NCBI GenBank assembly: GCA_002686955.1
Contig: NYZA01000210.1
Location: 1 to 8,467 of the forward strand
DNA from: Gemmatimonadota bacterium
GTDB lineage: Bacteria; GCA-2686955
Length of the DNA: 8,467 nucleotides
Reading direction: 5' to 3'
Shown here: one piece after another, positions 1 through 7,394 of the stretch
Position numbering within the stretch: position 1 is the stretch's first letter
Layout of the letters: each line of letters opens with the position of its first letter
Made by a program: the position numbers and the translations under genes
Notes under the pieces: model-generated
Told to the model about the DNA's origin: nothing
Databases searched by the model: none
What the model saw: only the letters and a program-made list of their open reading frames with translations

Positions 1-173
1 TCTCACGAGATTCCTGCTGCGACCGCACATCTCCCTGCCCTGCCGGCACTTCCCACCGTTTCGCCTTGTGCGACGTAGCACCACTACGCCTCCGCGTCGA
101 ACCGGCGCGAAGCACCGGCAGGACAAGAACCTGCACGGTCTCGCTACGGAATCTCGTGAGATATCCGGGCTAG
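1..173. repeat. Palindromic MITE-like repeat, copy 1
   Basis: Seen: the first 14 bases (TCTCACGAGATTCC) recur as a perfect inverted copy at 148-161, and the stretch between folds as an imperfect hairpin. It has further arms at 39-46 (CCTGCCGG) with 115-122 and an apex of CGTAG (74-78) with CTACG (84-88) around a 5-nt loop. Positions 36-173 match the reverse complement of 8330-8467 without gaps. Bases 36-117 differ at one position (107), while 118-173 differ at 15 of 56. Homology ends at CTAGCCCGGA (rc of 164-173). The window starts inside the left arm, so the left edge is missing. The right part overlaps the last nine codons and stop of the dehydrogenase gene. Inference: a non-coding foldback or miniature inverted-repeat element present in several genomic copies. 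It may also act as a transcription stop downstream of the gene. No transposase is present, and the family is not identified. Confidence 0.85.
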
Positions 174-1106
174 GTCGATAGGCTCGTTTCCGCCTTTGTC
201 GGTTCCGTAGTTAACGTTTGCGATGATCGGAGCCATGGCGGCGACAATATCGACCGGATGTGTCGTCTCCTCGAATGAGGTGATAGAGGGCCAAGCCTCT
301 CGCACTGCCTCCGGCGAGATTCGGCGGCCGATCCGGAAGGTCTTTCCCGCGGCGCGCTCCCAGCGCAACTTCGCGAAGAACCCGCCTCCCACCTCGAAAA
401 GCGCTCCGCTTTCCTCGCAGCTCTCGTGGCAAAGAAAGGCAATCAAGGCGCTGACATCTTTGGGATCGAGCGCCGCGACCAACTCCGCAGGAAGCACTTT
501 CTCCGTGAGTCGCGATGCGGCTACAGGCGCGATGGCGTTGACCAGGATGTTCCGTCTTCTACCCTCGATCGCCAGAGTCCGTGCCATCCCGAACACTCCG
601 AGCTTGGCGGCGCTGTAGTTCGCTTGTCCGAAATTGCCGTAGATGCCAGCGGCGGAGGAGGTGTTGACGATGCGGCCGTACTCTTGATCGCGCATGTGCG
701 GCCACGCTGCACGTGTGACTTTGAAACAGCCTCGCAAGTGAATCGCTTGGATTCGGTTCCAGTCCTCGTCCGTCATCTTGGCGAAGCTCTGGTCGCGTAC
801 GATTCCTGCGTTGTTGACGACGACATCGACTCGACCGAAGGTGTCCAGCGCACATTCGATAATCTTTTCCCCCACTTCGACCGAGTCGTAGCTGGCCACC
901 GCATCGCCGCCGCCATCCTTGATCTCTTCCACTACACGATCGGCCACTTCGGATGAGCCACCATCACCGAAGGCATCACCACCCGGATCATTGACCACGA
1001 CTGAAGCCCCGCGCTGCCCCAAGAGCCGGGCGTGGCTCCTGCCCAGCCCGTTCCCCGCGCCGGTGATCACTGCGACTTTCTGATCAAAACGCAATTCACT
1101 GGCCAT
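144..1106 (-). CDS. Short-chain dehydrogenase, (3R)-hydroxyacyl-CoA dehydrogenase type (MFE-2-like)
   Basis: A 320-residue cytosolic NAD(P)-dependent oxidoreductase of the classical SDR family. The Rossmann glycine motif TGAGNGLG is at residues 15-22 and NNAG at 98-101. The catalytic set is Ser151, Tyr164 and Lys168 (YSAAK), so the active site is complete. The C-terminal third (LCHESCEESGALFEVGGG, then KLRWERAAG and a PEAVREAW helix) resembles the dehydrogenase domain of peroxisomal multifunctional enzyme type 2, which oxidises (3R)-hydroxyacyl-CoA to 3-ketoacyl-CoA. The hydratase and SCP2 domains of MFE-2 are absent. The ATG is preceded by GGAG about 9 nt upstream, inside the end of the CoA-transferase gene 2 nt away, indicating co-transcription and probable translational coupling. 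Odd: the last nine codons (LARISHEIP) and the TAG lie in the terminal repeat, so the native C-terminus may have been replaced. Substrate is inferred from family only; general SDR function is secure. Confidence 0.92.
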   Translation of the reverse strand: MASELRFDQKVAVITGAGNGLGRSHARLLGQRGASVVVNDPGGDAFGDGGSSEVADRVVEEIKDGGGDAVASYDSVEVGEKIIECALDTFGRVDVVVNNAGIVRDQSFAKMTDEDWNRIQAIHLRGCFKVTRAAWPHMRDQEYGRIVNTSSAAGIYGNFGQANYSAAKLGVFGMARTLAIEGRRRNILVNAIAPVAASRLTEKVLPAELVAALDPKDVSALIAFLCHESCEESGALFEVGGGFFAKLRWERAAGKTFRIGRRISPEAVREAWPSITSFEETTHPVDIVAAMAPIIANVNYGTDKGGNEPIDLARISHEIP

Positions 1107-1108
1107 GG

Positions 1109-2497
1109 TCAGAAGCTCCGAATCGCCTCATCGTGTGGAATGAATCCAGGGACGCGTCCATCCAAGGTGCCGTCTGGACGGTGAAATGCGGCATTGTCGT
1201 GAATCATGCGGAGCAGTTTCGAGCGCTGATCCGGATGAGCCAGATGCGCGATTCCGACGGCGCGTTCACCCAAGCTCAGTCCGCGAGGATCGAACGCTCC
1301 ATACTCCGTGACGATGATCACCTGATCTGCGGCGATCGCCGTAGTCGTGATGCCCGCGGGGCAACAATCGACGATCTTCGGCACCCCTGCAACTGTTGTC
1401 GACTTCAGCGCGATGATCGCGACACCCTGCTCTGAGTATTGGGCACCGCGAATGAAGTCCGCTTGCCCTCCCACCCCGCTGTATACCTTGCGCGCTTGGA
1501 GCGAGTCGGCCCAGATGTTGCCGTGGAGATCAACGCCCATCGCTCCGTTTATCGCCACCATGCGCGGTTGGTCCGCGATCCGAAACACACTGTTGGTATA
1601 GTCGCAGGAGCGGCTCTGAATCGCGCTGTTGAAATGCAGCCAGCCGTAGCCCGCACGGTCCTCGGCAAGGAAGATCGATGAAATGGAGCAGTTGATCGCC
1701 GGCTTCCAGCGGTTTGAGACAACACCGTGCTGGATCAATCGCGCCATTGCGCTTGAAAACAGCTCGGTATGAATCGCAAGGTCCTTTACCCCTCTTCTCA
1801 GTATTGCTGCCGTGACCGCCTCGGGAACTTCGCCGATGCCGTACTGGAGGGTGGATCCGGGCGCTTGCCCCGATCCGTCTTCGATGTAGAGCGCGGCGAT
1901 GATCTCGGCGATCTTGACGGCCCGTTCGTCCGGCTCACGAACCGGGCTGGCCGGAAGCGAATAGTCCGATTCGACCAGGTAGTCGATGTAGGATTCCGGA
2001 ATTGTGGATCCAAGCACGAAAGGCATCTGAGCGTTTCGCTCGGCGATGATGGTTCCGCCCTTCGCTCTCGCGAACTCGATCGCTGGTAGAACCGCTTCAA
2101 CCGTAGTTCCCAGGCTGTAGTTGCCGCCAGGATCGGGTCCGCTCACGGAGAGCAATACCGCATCTATCCCCCCGGCGCGAACGAGGTGACGAGGAATCTC
2201 GGAGAGGTGAACGGGATGGTACTTTGCGGATCCGCGGTTGACGGCTTCCTTGGAGAGTGCGCCGTTAAAGATCACTCTGTGCGTCAGAGTCTGGCAGCGT
2301 TCAGTGGAGAAAAGACCATCCAAGCCCTCACCTAGAAGTAGTACGCTGTAGAGGTCGATCTCCTTGATCGACAGATCGCTCGCGAGTTGACCCAGCAGGC
2401 TGCGGGGAGTAGCGGCGTTTCCCGAGGTGTAGAGAACACTTCCGGGAGGGATCACCGAGCGATTTATGGCGTCTGCTACATCGGATACGGTTTTCAT
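1109..2497 (-). CDS. Acetyl-CoA hydrolase/transferase family CoA-transferase (4-hydroxybutyrate CoA-transferase-like)
   Basis: A 462-residue cytosolic family I CoA-transferase that would move CoA between acyl-CoA and a free acid through a glutamyl-CoA thioester. The length is typical of the single-chain acetyl-CoA hydrolase/4-hydroxybutyrate CoA-transferase group. The N-terminal half carries SVSGPDPGGNYSLG (117-130), a family-like segment. The C-terminal half begins with YGIGEVPEAV (219-228), the conserved glycine loop. Glu245 in IHTELFS (242-248) aligns with the nucleophilic glutamate of this family, and VTEYGAFDPRGLSLGERA (about 389-406) is the family's C-terminal signature. The ATG start has no good Shine-Dalgarno; the nearest purine run (AAGGAAG) is about 25 nt upstream. 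No better in-frame start is visible just upstream. It is the first gene of a pair with the dehydrogenase (2-nt gap), suggesting activation of an organic acid followed by hydroxyacyl-CoA oxidation. The acid substrate (acetate, butyrate, 4-hydroxybutyrate or other) cannot be decided. Confidence 0.92.
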   Translation of the reverse strand: MKTVSDVADAINRSVIPPGSVLYTSGNAATPRSLLGQLASDLSIKEIDLYSVLLLGEGLDGLFSTERCQTLTHRVIFNGALSKEAVNRGSAKYHPVHLSEIPRHLVRAGGIDAVLLSVSGPDPGGNYSLGTTVEAVLPAIEFARAKGGTIIAERNAQMPFVLGSTIPESYIDYLVESDYSLPASPVREPDERAVKIAEIIAALYIEDGSGQAPGSTLQYGIGEVPEAVTAAILRRGVKDLAIHTELFSSAMARLIQHGVVSNRWKPAINCSISSIFLAEDRAGYGWLHFNSAIQSRSCDYTNSVFRIADQPRMVAINGAMGVDLHGNIWADSLQARKVYSGVGGQADFIRGAQYSEQGVAIIALKSTTVAGVPKIVDCCPAGITTTAIAADQVIIVTEYGAFDPRGLSLGERAVGIAHLAHPDQRSKLLRMIHDNAAFHRPDGTLDGRVPGFIPHDEAIRSF

Positions 2498-2825
2498 TGT
2501 GGCGTCGAATCCGGGCGACCGGGCTTCCTTTCGCTACCGTCGCTCAAAACAGGTTAGATGACCATCTGAGAAAGCGACCTCGAAGCGAACCGAAAGGAAG
2601 GGGCGTAGACAATCGGCGATGCTGAATATCGCGATCGGCCCTTCTGCTCGCTCCAGAGTTCGCGCCAGTCGCTCATAGAAGCTCCGACCCGGGCCAGTGG
2701 GGCGAACCGGCCGGTAGAGGTAATTGCGATCAATCCGGCAAACAGGTCGTCCTCGCCGGAAGATCGCTCAGCTGTGGGGAGGGGCGATCTCGCCTTCCGA
2801 AATGTCGAGTTCTCACCCATGACAA
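2498..2825. other. Intergenic stretch between parE and the CoA-transferase gene
   Basis: About 330 nt with no recognised gene. On the minus strand an ATG at 2820-2818, 5 nt after the parE stop, opens an 88-codon frame ending at 2554. Its translation is serine- and arginine-rich, without a recognisable motif, and I do not call it. A second minus frame (2767-2534) looks more protein-like and is listed separately. I see no stem followed by a T tract for either flanking gene. A promoter for the CoA-transferase/dehydrogenase pair should lie here or upstream, but no clear -35/-10 pair stands out. Confidence 0.5.
2534..2767 (-). pseudogene. Possible remnant of a small unidentified coding region
   Basis: Between an in-frame TGA (2770-2768) and a TAG (2536-2534) there is a 77-codon open frame without an ATG, GTG or TTG near its beginning. 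Its translation reads like a folded protein: YLYRPVRPTGPGRSFYERL, then AEGPIAIFSIADCLRPFL, then SVRFEVAFSDGHLTCFERR. It alternates hydrophobic and charged residues, unlike the serine-rich overlapping frame. I do not recognise the family. It could be the 3' part of a decayed or frameshifted gene, a small gene with an unusual start, or chance in GC-rich DNA. The TAG falls about 37 nt before the CoA-transferase ATG. Confidence is low because no homologue could be compared. Confidence 0.25.
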
Positions 2826-4751
2826 TCACAGATCGAGATCCCCGGCACTCGTAGCGTTCGCCATGATGAATTCGTAGCGAACGCGAGCGTCCTTGCCGAG
2901 CAGACCGGCCATCGTGGTCTCGGTCACGAGGCGATTCTCGTCGTCTATCCACACTTTGAGGATGCGGCGATGTACTGGGTCTAGCGTCGTCGCGAAGAGA
3001 ACATCCGGATCCATCTCGCCCAAACCTTTGAAACGGCTGATCTGAGGTTTCAAGTTGGCGGGTGCGCCGGAGACGGCTGTATCGAGCTCGGAATCCGTCA
3101 GCGCCCACACCGTCTCCTTGCCGAGCTTGATTCGATAGAGCGGCGGCTGAGCCAGAAACACATGCCCACCGTCGATCAGAGGACGCAGGTAGCGATAAAA
3201 AAACGCCAGCAGAAGAGTCGATATGTGATGGCCATCAGAGTCCGCATCCATGAGCAAGATGACCCTGTGGTACCGCAGTCGCCTCGGATCGAACTGATCT
3301 CCAATTCCGCAGCCGAGCGCCTTCAACACGTCGCCGAGCTCTTTGTTGGCCATGACCTTCGCTCTCGTGGCCTGCTCGCTGTTCAACACCTTGCCCCGTA
3401 AGGGCAGTATCGCCTGAACGCGGCGATCTCGTCCCTGCTTGGCGCTTCCGCCCGCGGAATCCCCTTCGACGAGGAAAAGCTCGCATTCCGTCGGGTCGGT
3501 GGAAGAGCAGTCGGCGAGTTTGCCCGGCAGATTGAGCCGATGGCTAACCGTGGGTTTCTTGCGGGCTGTCTTGGCCGCAGCTCTACTCGCGGCACGGGCG
3601 CGCGCAGCATAGATCGCCCGGGTGGCTACGGCCTCGCCCATGCTCGGATGGTGATGAAGGTGCTGTTCGAGCTGGCGTCCGATCGCTCCGGCCAGAAGGC
3701 CTCGAATCTCGGGGTTGTTGAGCTTCTCTTTGGTTTGTCCCTGGAACTGCGGCTCCAATAGAAACACACTGACTACACCGATGAGTCCCTCCCTGAAATC
3801 GTCCGGAGTCAATGTCAGTCCCCGTGGTATCAGCTCGTGGGTTTCCATGTAGTTTCGGAGCGCCTTCGCGACCGCTTCGAGGAGACCGCGCTCGTGGGTC
3901 CCTCCGTCGATGGTCGGAATGCCGTTCACGTAGCTACGCACGTCGGTCTGAACCTCTTCGGTCCATGTGAGCGCGATCTCGGCTCGGTTGATTCCGTGTC
4001 CGTCGTTACCTATCTGGCTGGCTTCCCAAACAAAGGGTTCCGGATGGACCGGCCTGCCACCACTCCTTCCGACCAGGTTTCCCACGAGTGCCGCGACGCC
4101 GTTTTCGTGTCGGTATTCGTCTAAAGCACCGGTCATTCGGTTCTTGAAGACGATTCGCAGCCCCTTGTTTAAGTACGTCTTGATCTCGAGGTGGTCGGCG
4201 ATCAGTGCGGCGTCGAAATCGCTGCCCGTGAAGATCTGTGGATCCGGGCGGAAGAAGAAGGTCGTTCCGGTTCCTCTCGCCGCTCCGCCAGCTTTCACCG
4301 GTCCCCGCGGCTCGCCGCGTCGGTATTCCTGGCTGAAACGGCGCCCATCCCTCCGCACCTCTACGCGCAGGTCCACGCTTAGGGCGTTGACTACACTTGC
4401 TCCTACGCCGTGCAGCCCCCCCGACGTGAGATAGTTGGCACGATCGAACTTCCCTCCGGCATGGAGCGTCGTGAGGATCACCTCGAGAGCGCTCTTCCCT
4501 TCCTTCTTGTGGCGGTCGACCGGAATTCCTCGGCCGTTGTCCTCAACCGAGCAGCTCTGGCCATCTTCGTGCAGACTGACCACTATTGAGGACGCGTAGC
4601 CGTTCATTGCTTCATCGACAGCGTTGTCGACGACCTCCCATAGCAGATGATGCAGCCCTGCTTTGCCAGTGCCTCCGATGTACATGCCGGGCCGCCGGCG
4701 CACAGGCTCCAGTCCTTCGAGGACGGTAATGTCTTGTGCACTATAGACCAT
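2826..4751 (-). CDS. parE: DNA topoisomerase IV subunit B (type IIA, ATPase/TOPRIM subunit)
   Basis: Numbering from the ATG at 4751 (641 residues). This subunit binds and hydrolyses ATP and supplies the metal-binding TOPRIM part of the cleavage centre; it works with ParC as an A2B2 enzyme. The GHKL ATPase has EVVDNAVDEA with catalytic Glu39 and Asn43, DNGRG at 71-75, and the ATP-lid glycine run TSGGLHGVGAS (109-119). The transducer lysine is in QTKEKL (339-344). TOPRIM has EGDSAGG (429-435), PLRGKVLN (450-457) and DADSDGHH (502-509), followed by RFKGLGEM (573-580). It lacks the roughly 170-residue insert of enterobacterial GyrB and ends soon after the TOPRIM tail. The family alone does not separate ParE from short GyrB; I prefer ParE because the partner A subunit looks ParC-like. 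A TTG at 4766 would add MWKDL, but the ATG has a GGAAAG motif 5 nt upstream and gives the usual MxYSAxDI-type N-terminus. It lies 22 nt downstream of parC. Confidence 0.93.
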   Translation of the reverse strand: MVYSAQDITVLEGLEPVRRRPGMYIGGTGKAGLHHLLWEVVDNAVDEAMNGYASSIVVSLHEDGQSCSVEDNGRGIPVDRHKKEGKSALEVILTTLHAGGKFDRANYLTSGGLHGVGASVVNALSVDLRVEVRRDGRRFSQEYRRGEPRGPVKAGGAARGTGTTFFFRPDPQIFTGSDFDAALIADHLEIKTYLNKGLRIVFKNRMTGALDEYRHENGVAALVGNLVGRSGGRPVHPEPFVWEASQIGNDGHGINRAEIALTWTEEVQTDVRSYVNGIPTIDGGTHERGLLEAVAKALRNYMETHELIPRGLTLTPDDFREGLIGVVSVFLLEPQFQGQTKEKLNNPEIRGLLAGAIGRQLEQHLHHHPSMGEAVATRAIYAARARAASRAAAKTARKKPTVSHRLNLPGKLADCSSTDPTECELFLVEGDSAGGSAKQGRDRRVQAILPLRGKVLNSEQATRAKVMANKELGDVLKALGCGIGDQFDPRRLRYHRVILLMDADSDGHHISTLLLAFFYRYLRPLIDGGHVFLAQPPLYRIKLGKETVWALTDSELDTAVSGAPANLKPQISRFKGLGEMDPDVLFATTLDPVHRRILKVWIDDENRLVTETTMAGLLGKDARVRYEFIMANATSAGDLDL

Positions 4752-4756
4752 CAGAT

Positions 4757-4762
4757 CTTTCC
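4757..4762 (-). promoter_or_regulatory. Ribosome binding site supporting the ATG start of parE
   Basis: The minus strand reads GGAAAG with a 5-nt spacer before the ATG at 4751. The alternative TTG at 4766 has no purine-rich motif at a suitable distance. This favours the shorter protein and places the site in the 22-nt gap after the parC stop. Confidence 0.55.
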
Positions 4763-4773
4763 ACAATCGTCAT

Positions 4774-7176
4774 TCAGAATCCAAGGTCGCCTTGCTCGAC
4801 CGTTTTGGCTCCACTTCCCTCCCCCGATTCCATTTCCTCGTCTGCTGTCAAGTCGATCCGAACCTCCACCGGATCGAATCGACACGACACGAGCTTGCCC
4901 CTCTTGAGGATCTCTCTGCCCTTGCCTCCGCGACGAGTCGGTTGGTACTTCGTCGTGCGTACGATCTCAGTTCGACCGCGTGCGGTCTGCACTTCGAGTC
5001 CATCTCGCGCCTTTGTGGACAGATTGAATCCGAGCACGCGATCGAAGTCGTTCAGCTTTATTGCTCGCACACCTCGTCCCGGGCCTTTCAGGATGTTGAT
5101 CTCGTCAACGTAGAACACGAGAGCCCGGCCCCATACCGTCGCCAGCGCGATGGTCTCTTCGTCGCTTTCATCGGAAACCATGACGCGAACTACGCCGTCG
5201 TCCGGGACTGAAGGGTCGAATCGGACGAACACCCGTCCCTTGCGATTCGAGGGCTCTGCAAAGGCGGAGAGGCCCGTTCGCAGACATGAGCCTCCTCGGG
5301 TCAGAGCTACGAGGTAAGGCGGAGGAGGTAGATCCGATTCGCGCGCCGCCTCGATCTCCTCGCGCGTAATCTCTGGAAGCCCGCGTCGATCGGTTACAGC
5401 AACGCCAACGATCCGTTCCTTGTCCGCGAGGTCGAATCGGCGGTGAATCGGTTCTCCGTATCCGGGTGTCTGTATTAGATCGGAAACCCTTGCGGTATAG
5501 GCTCTTCCGCGGTCGCTGAAAAAAACTGCCGATTCCTTGGTGCGGGCGGGAAAGGCCCACATGACCTCGTCACCCTCACGAACCCTGATTGCCCCGATCT
5601 CGGTGTAGCTCTTCTGGCGCTTCAGCCACCCGTCGCGAGTCACAATTACTCGCGCGTCCTCGTCGAGTAGATAGTCCTCTTCGCTGTACGATGCTTCCTT
5701 GATTCCTCCGTTTGGAAGCGAGGTACGGCGATCGTCGCGGTAGAGCCTGTCCAGCTCCATCAATTCGTTTCTGACGAGATCCCAGCGTGGACTCCGTCCG
5801 CGAAGGAGGCGGCGAATGCGGGAAGCCTGTTTCTGCTTCTCTTCCAGCTCTTCGACGATCGAGCCGATCTCCATCTTCGACAAACGGTAGAGTCGGATTT
5901 CGAGGATGGCCTCGGCTTGAGGATCGCTCAAGTCGAAGCGGACCCTCAGCTTATGATGAGCGTCTTGGCGATCGTCGGCACCGCGAATCAGAGCGATCGC
6001 CTCATCGAGGGCATCGAAGACGATCGCAAACCCCTCGAGTATGTGGATCCGTTCGTCCAGCTTGCGAAGGTCGAACTCCAGGCGTCGGGTGAGCACCTCG
6101 AATCGAAAGTCCAAAAACGATCGAAGCGCGGTCTTCAGGTCGACTCTTCTGGGCACGAGTCGGCCCGTCTCGGCTTCCGGCGTAAGACAAGTGAGATTGA
6201 CGTGAAATCTCGATCGAAGCGCAGTGTGTTTGTATAGGTAGGCGACGGCCGCGCCGGGATCGGAGCCTCGCTTCAGCTCGCAAATGATCCGCACGGAATC
6301 TGTGGATTCGTCTCGAACATCGACGAGCTGGGGGACTTTGCCTTCGATAATATGTTGTGCGATCGATTCGACGAGCGATGATTTGTTCACGTTGAAGGGC
6401 AACGAAGTGATCACCACCGCCCGACCGCCCTCCACCCGTCCCACTTCCAACTCCCCTCGTAATTCGATCGGCCCCTCACCAGTCTCATAGATCTTCTGAA
6501 GCTCGCTTGCCGGCGTAGTAATCCTCCCTGCCGTGGGGAAATCGGGGGCGGGGATATGCTCCATCAACTCAGCGCAGGAGAGGGCTGGATCCTCAATGAG
6601 TGCCACCAGGCCATCGATGACCTCACCCAAATTGTGAGGGGGAATGCTCGTCGCCATCCCGACGGCGATCCCCTGCGCACCGTTGACCAAGAGGTGGGGA
6701 ATCTGCGCCGGCAAAACCACCGGTTCTCGGTACGTTCCTTCGAAGTTGTCTCGAAAATCGACGGTCTCCTTCTTCAGCTCGCGCAGCAGCTCGGCTGAAA
6801 CGCCTTCGAGACGCGCTTCCGTGTAGCGCATAGCGGCGGCGTCGTCTCCGTCGAGACTCCCGAAGTTTCCTTGCCCATCGACAAGTGGGTAACGCATCGA
6901 CCATGGCTGAGCGAGGCGCACGAGAGCATCGTAGATCGACTGGTCCCCGTGCGGGTGGTATTTCCCCATGACCTCGCCAACGACGGCCGCGCATTTTCTG
7001 AATCGGGTCTCCGAAGAGAGCTTCAGATCGTTGAACATCGCATAGAGGATGCGCCGCTGGACCGGTTTGAGCCCATCGCGTACATCAGGCAGCGCGCGGC
7101 TGGTAATGACGCTCAGGGCGTAGTTCAGATAGCGCTCGCGTGTCGTTTCGTGGAGCGCGACGGTCTCTGTCGCCAT
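4774..7176 (-). CDS. parC: DNA topoisomerase IV subunit A (type IIA, breakage-reunion subunit)
   Basis: An 800-residue subunit that cuts and rejoins DNA through a tyrosine. The winged-helix domain has [20 protein letters not shown] (26-45), [18 protein letters not shown] (73-90) and [13 protein letters not shown] (113-125) with catalytic Arg117-Tyr118. The tower and coiled-coil region follows, ending in the leucine-rich [20 protein letters not shown] beta-pinwheel C-terminal domain starts at about residue 510 ([19 protein letters not shown]). The first blade lacks the GyrA box that gyrase uses for DNA wrapping, which argues for ParC. A box-like QPTRRGGKG occurs instead at 745-753, near the C-terminus, followed by an acidic tail. 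The quinolone-contact position (Ser83 in E. coli GyrA) is Gln79 and the companion acid is Asp83. The ATG is preceded by GGAG with a 6-nt spacer. First gene of a parC-parE operon. Gyrase A is the alternative, since some lineages name such pairs gyrase. Confidence 0.92.
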   Translation of the reverse strand: MATETVALHETTRERYLNYALSVITSRALPDVRDGLKPVQRRILYAMFNDLKLSSETRFRKCAAVVGEVMGKYHPHGDQSIYDALVRLAQPWSMRYPLVDGQGNFGSLDGDDAAAMRYTEARLEGVSAELLRELKKETVDFRDNFEGTYREPVVLPAQIPHLLVNGAQGIAVGMATSIPPHNLGEVIDGLVALIEDPALSCAELMEHIPAPDFPTAGRITTPASELQKIYETGEGPIELRGELEVGRVEGGRAVVITSLPFNVNKSSLVESIAQHIIEGKVPQLVDVRDESTDSVRIICELKRGSDPGAAVAYLYKHTALRSRFHVNLTCLTPEAETGRLVPRRVDLKTALRSFLDFRFEVLTRRLEFDLRKLDERIHILEGFAIVFDALDEAIALIRGADDRQDAHHKLRVRFDLSDPQAEAILEIRLYRLSKMEIGSIVEELEEKQKQASRIRRLLRGRSPRWDLVRNELMELDRLYRDDRRTSLPNGGIKEASYSEEDYLLDEDARVIVTRDGWLKRQKSYTEIGAIRVREGDEVMWAFPARTKESAVFFSDRGRAYTARVSDLIQTPGYGEPIHRRFDLADKERIVGVAVTDRRGLPEITREEIEAARESDLPPPPYLVALTRGGSCLRTGLSAFAEPSNRKGRVFVRFDPSVPDDGVVRVMVSDESDEETIALATVWGRALVFYVDEINILKGPGRGVRAIKLNDFDRVLGFNLSTKARDGLEVQTARGRTEIVRTTKYQPTRRGGKGREILKRGKLVSCRFDPVEVRIDLTADEEMESGEGSGAKTVEQGDLGF

Positions 7177-7394
7177 TCTGTCTCCGTCGATCGGGGCGGA
7201 TCTTCTGCGATGGGGGCGAGTCTACTCTACCCATTCGGACGCAGCCGGCTCAACGCCGAGATCTTCCACCCATCTCCCGCCGCAGTATACTGCTGCGCGG
7301 TGGAGGACCTCGGTCTCGTTGGTTTCCCACAACGGAGCGAGATCGTCCGTGACCCACAGCGCTCTCTAGGGAAAGCCCTTGTAAGGACCTATCC
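7177..7394. other. Divergent upstream region of parC
   Basis: Some 218 nt between the parC start (minus) and the activase remnant (plus). I see no coding frame with recognisable content. It holds the GGAG ribosome binding site of parC (7182-7185, minus) and the GCAGTATACTGC palindrome. It should contain the parC-parE promoter, although no strong -35/-10 pair is evident. In the activase reading frame there is a TGA at 7350-7352 and no start codon between it and the conserved WIGLDLG motif. Confidence 0.5.
7282..7293. promoter_or_regulatory. 12-bp perfect palindrome with TATACT, possible operator or shared -10
   Basis: GCAGTATACTGC is self-complementary. It places a TATACT (-10-like) on both strands about 110 bp upstream of the parC start. 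It is flanked by the short arms TCCACC (about 7265) and GGTGGA (about 7299), giving a wider imperfect dyad. No convincing -35 hexamer accompanies it on either strand, so a regulator-binding site, a weak divergent promoter or chance are all possible. Confidence 0.25.

Noticed and set aside
1-173. Integron attC site
   Set aside because: The element is palindromic and lies after genes, but there is no GTTRRRY/RYYYAAC core pair and the flanking genes are not cassette-like.
1-173. Rho-independent terminator
   Set aside because: The palindrome is very long and interrupted, and I see no T tract after it in the direction of the dehydrogenase gene. Termination by another route is possible but not shown.
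2780-2795. Small GGCGATCTCGCC dyad after parE as a terminator
   Set aside because: The 5-bp arms leave only a 2-nt loop, and no T run follows.
2554-2820. An 88-codon gene starting 5 nt after the parE stop
   Set aside because: The translation is serine- and arginine-rich without any motif, and the overlapping frame looks more protein-like.
4751-4766. TTG start for parE adding five residues
   Set aside because: No ribosome binding motif precedes it, whereas the ATG at 4751 has GGAAAG at a good distance and gives the family-typical N-terminus.
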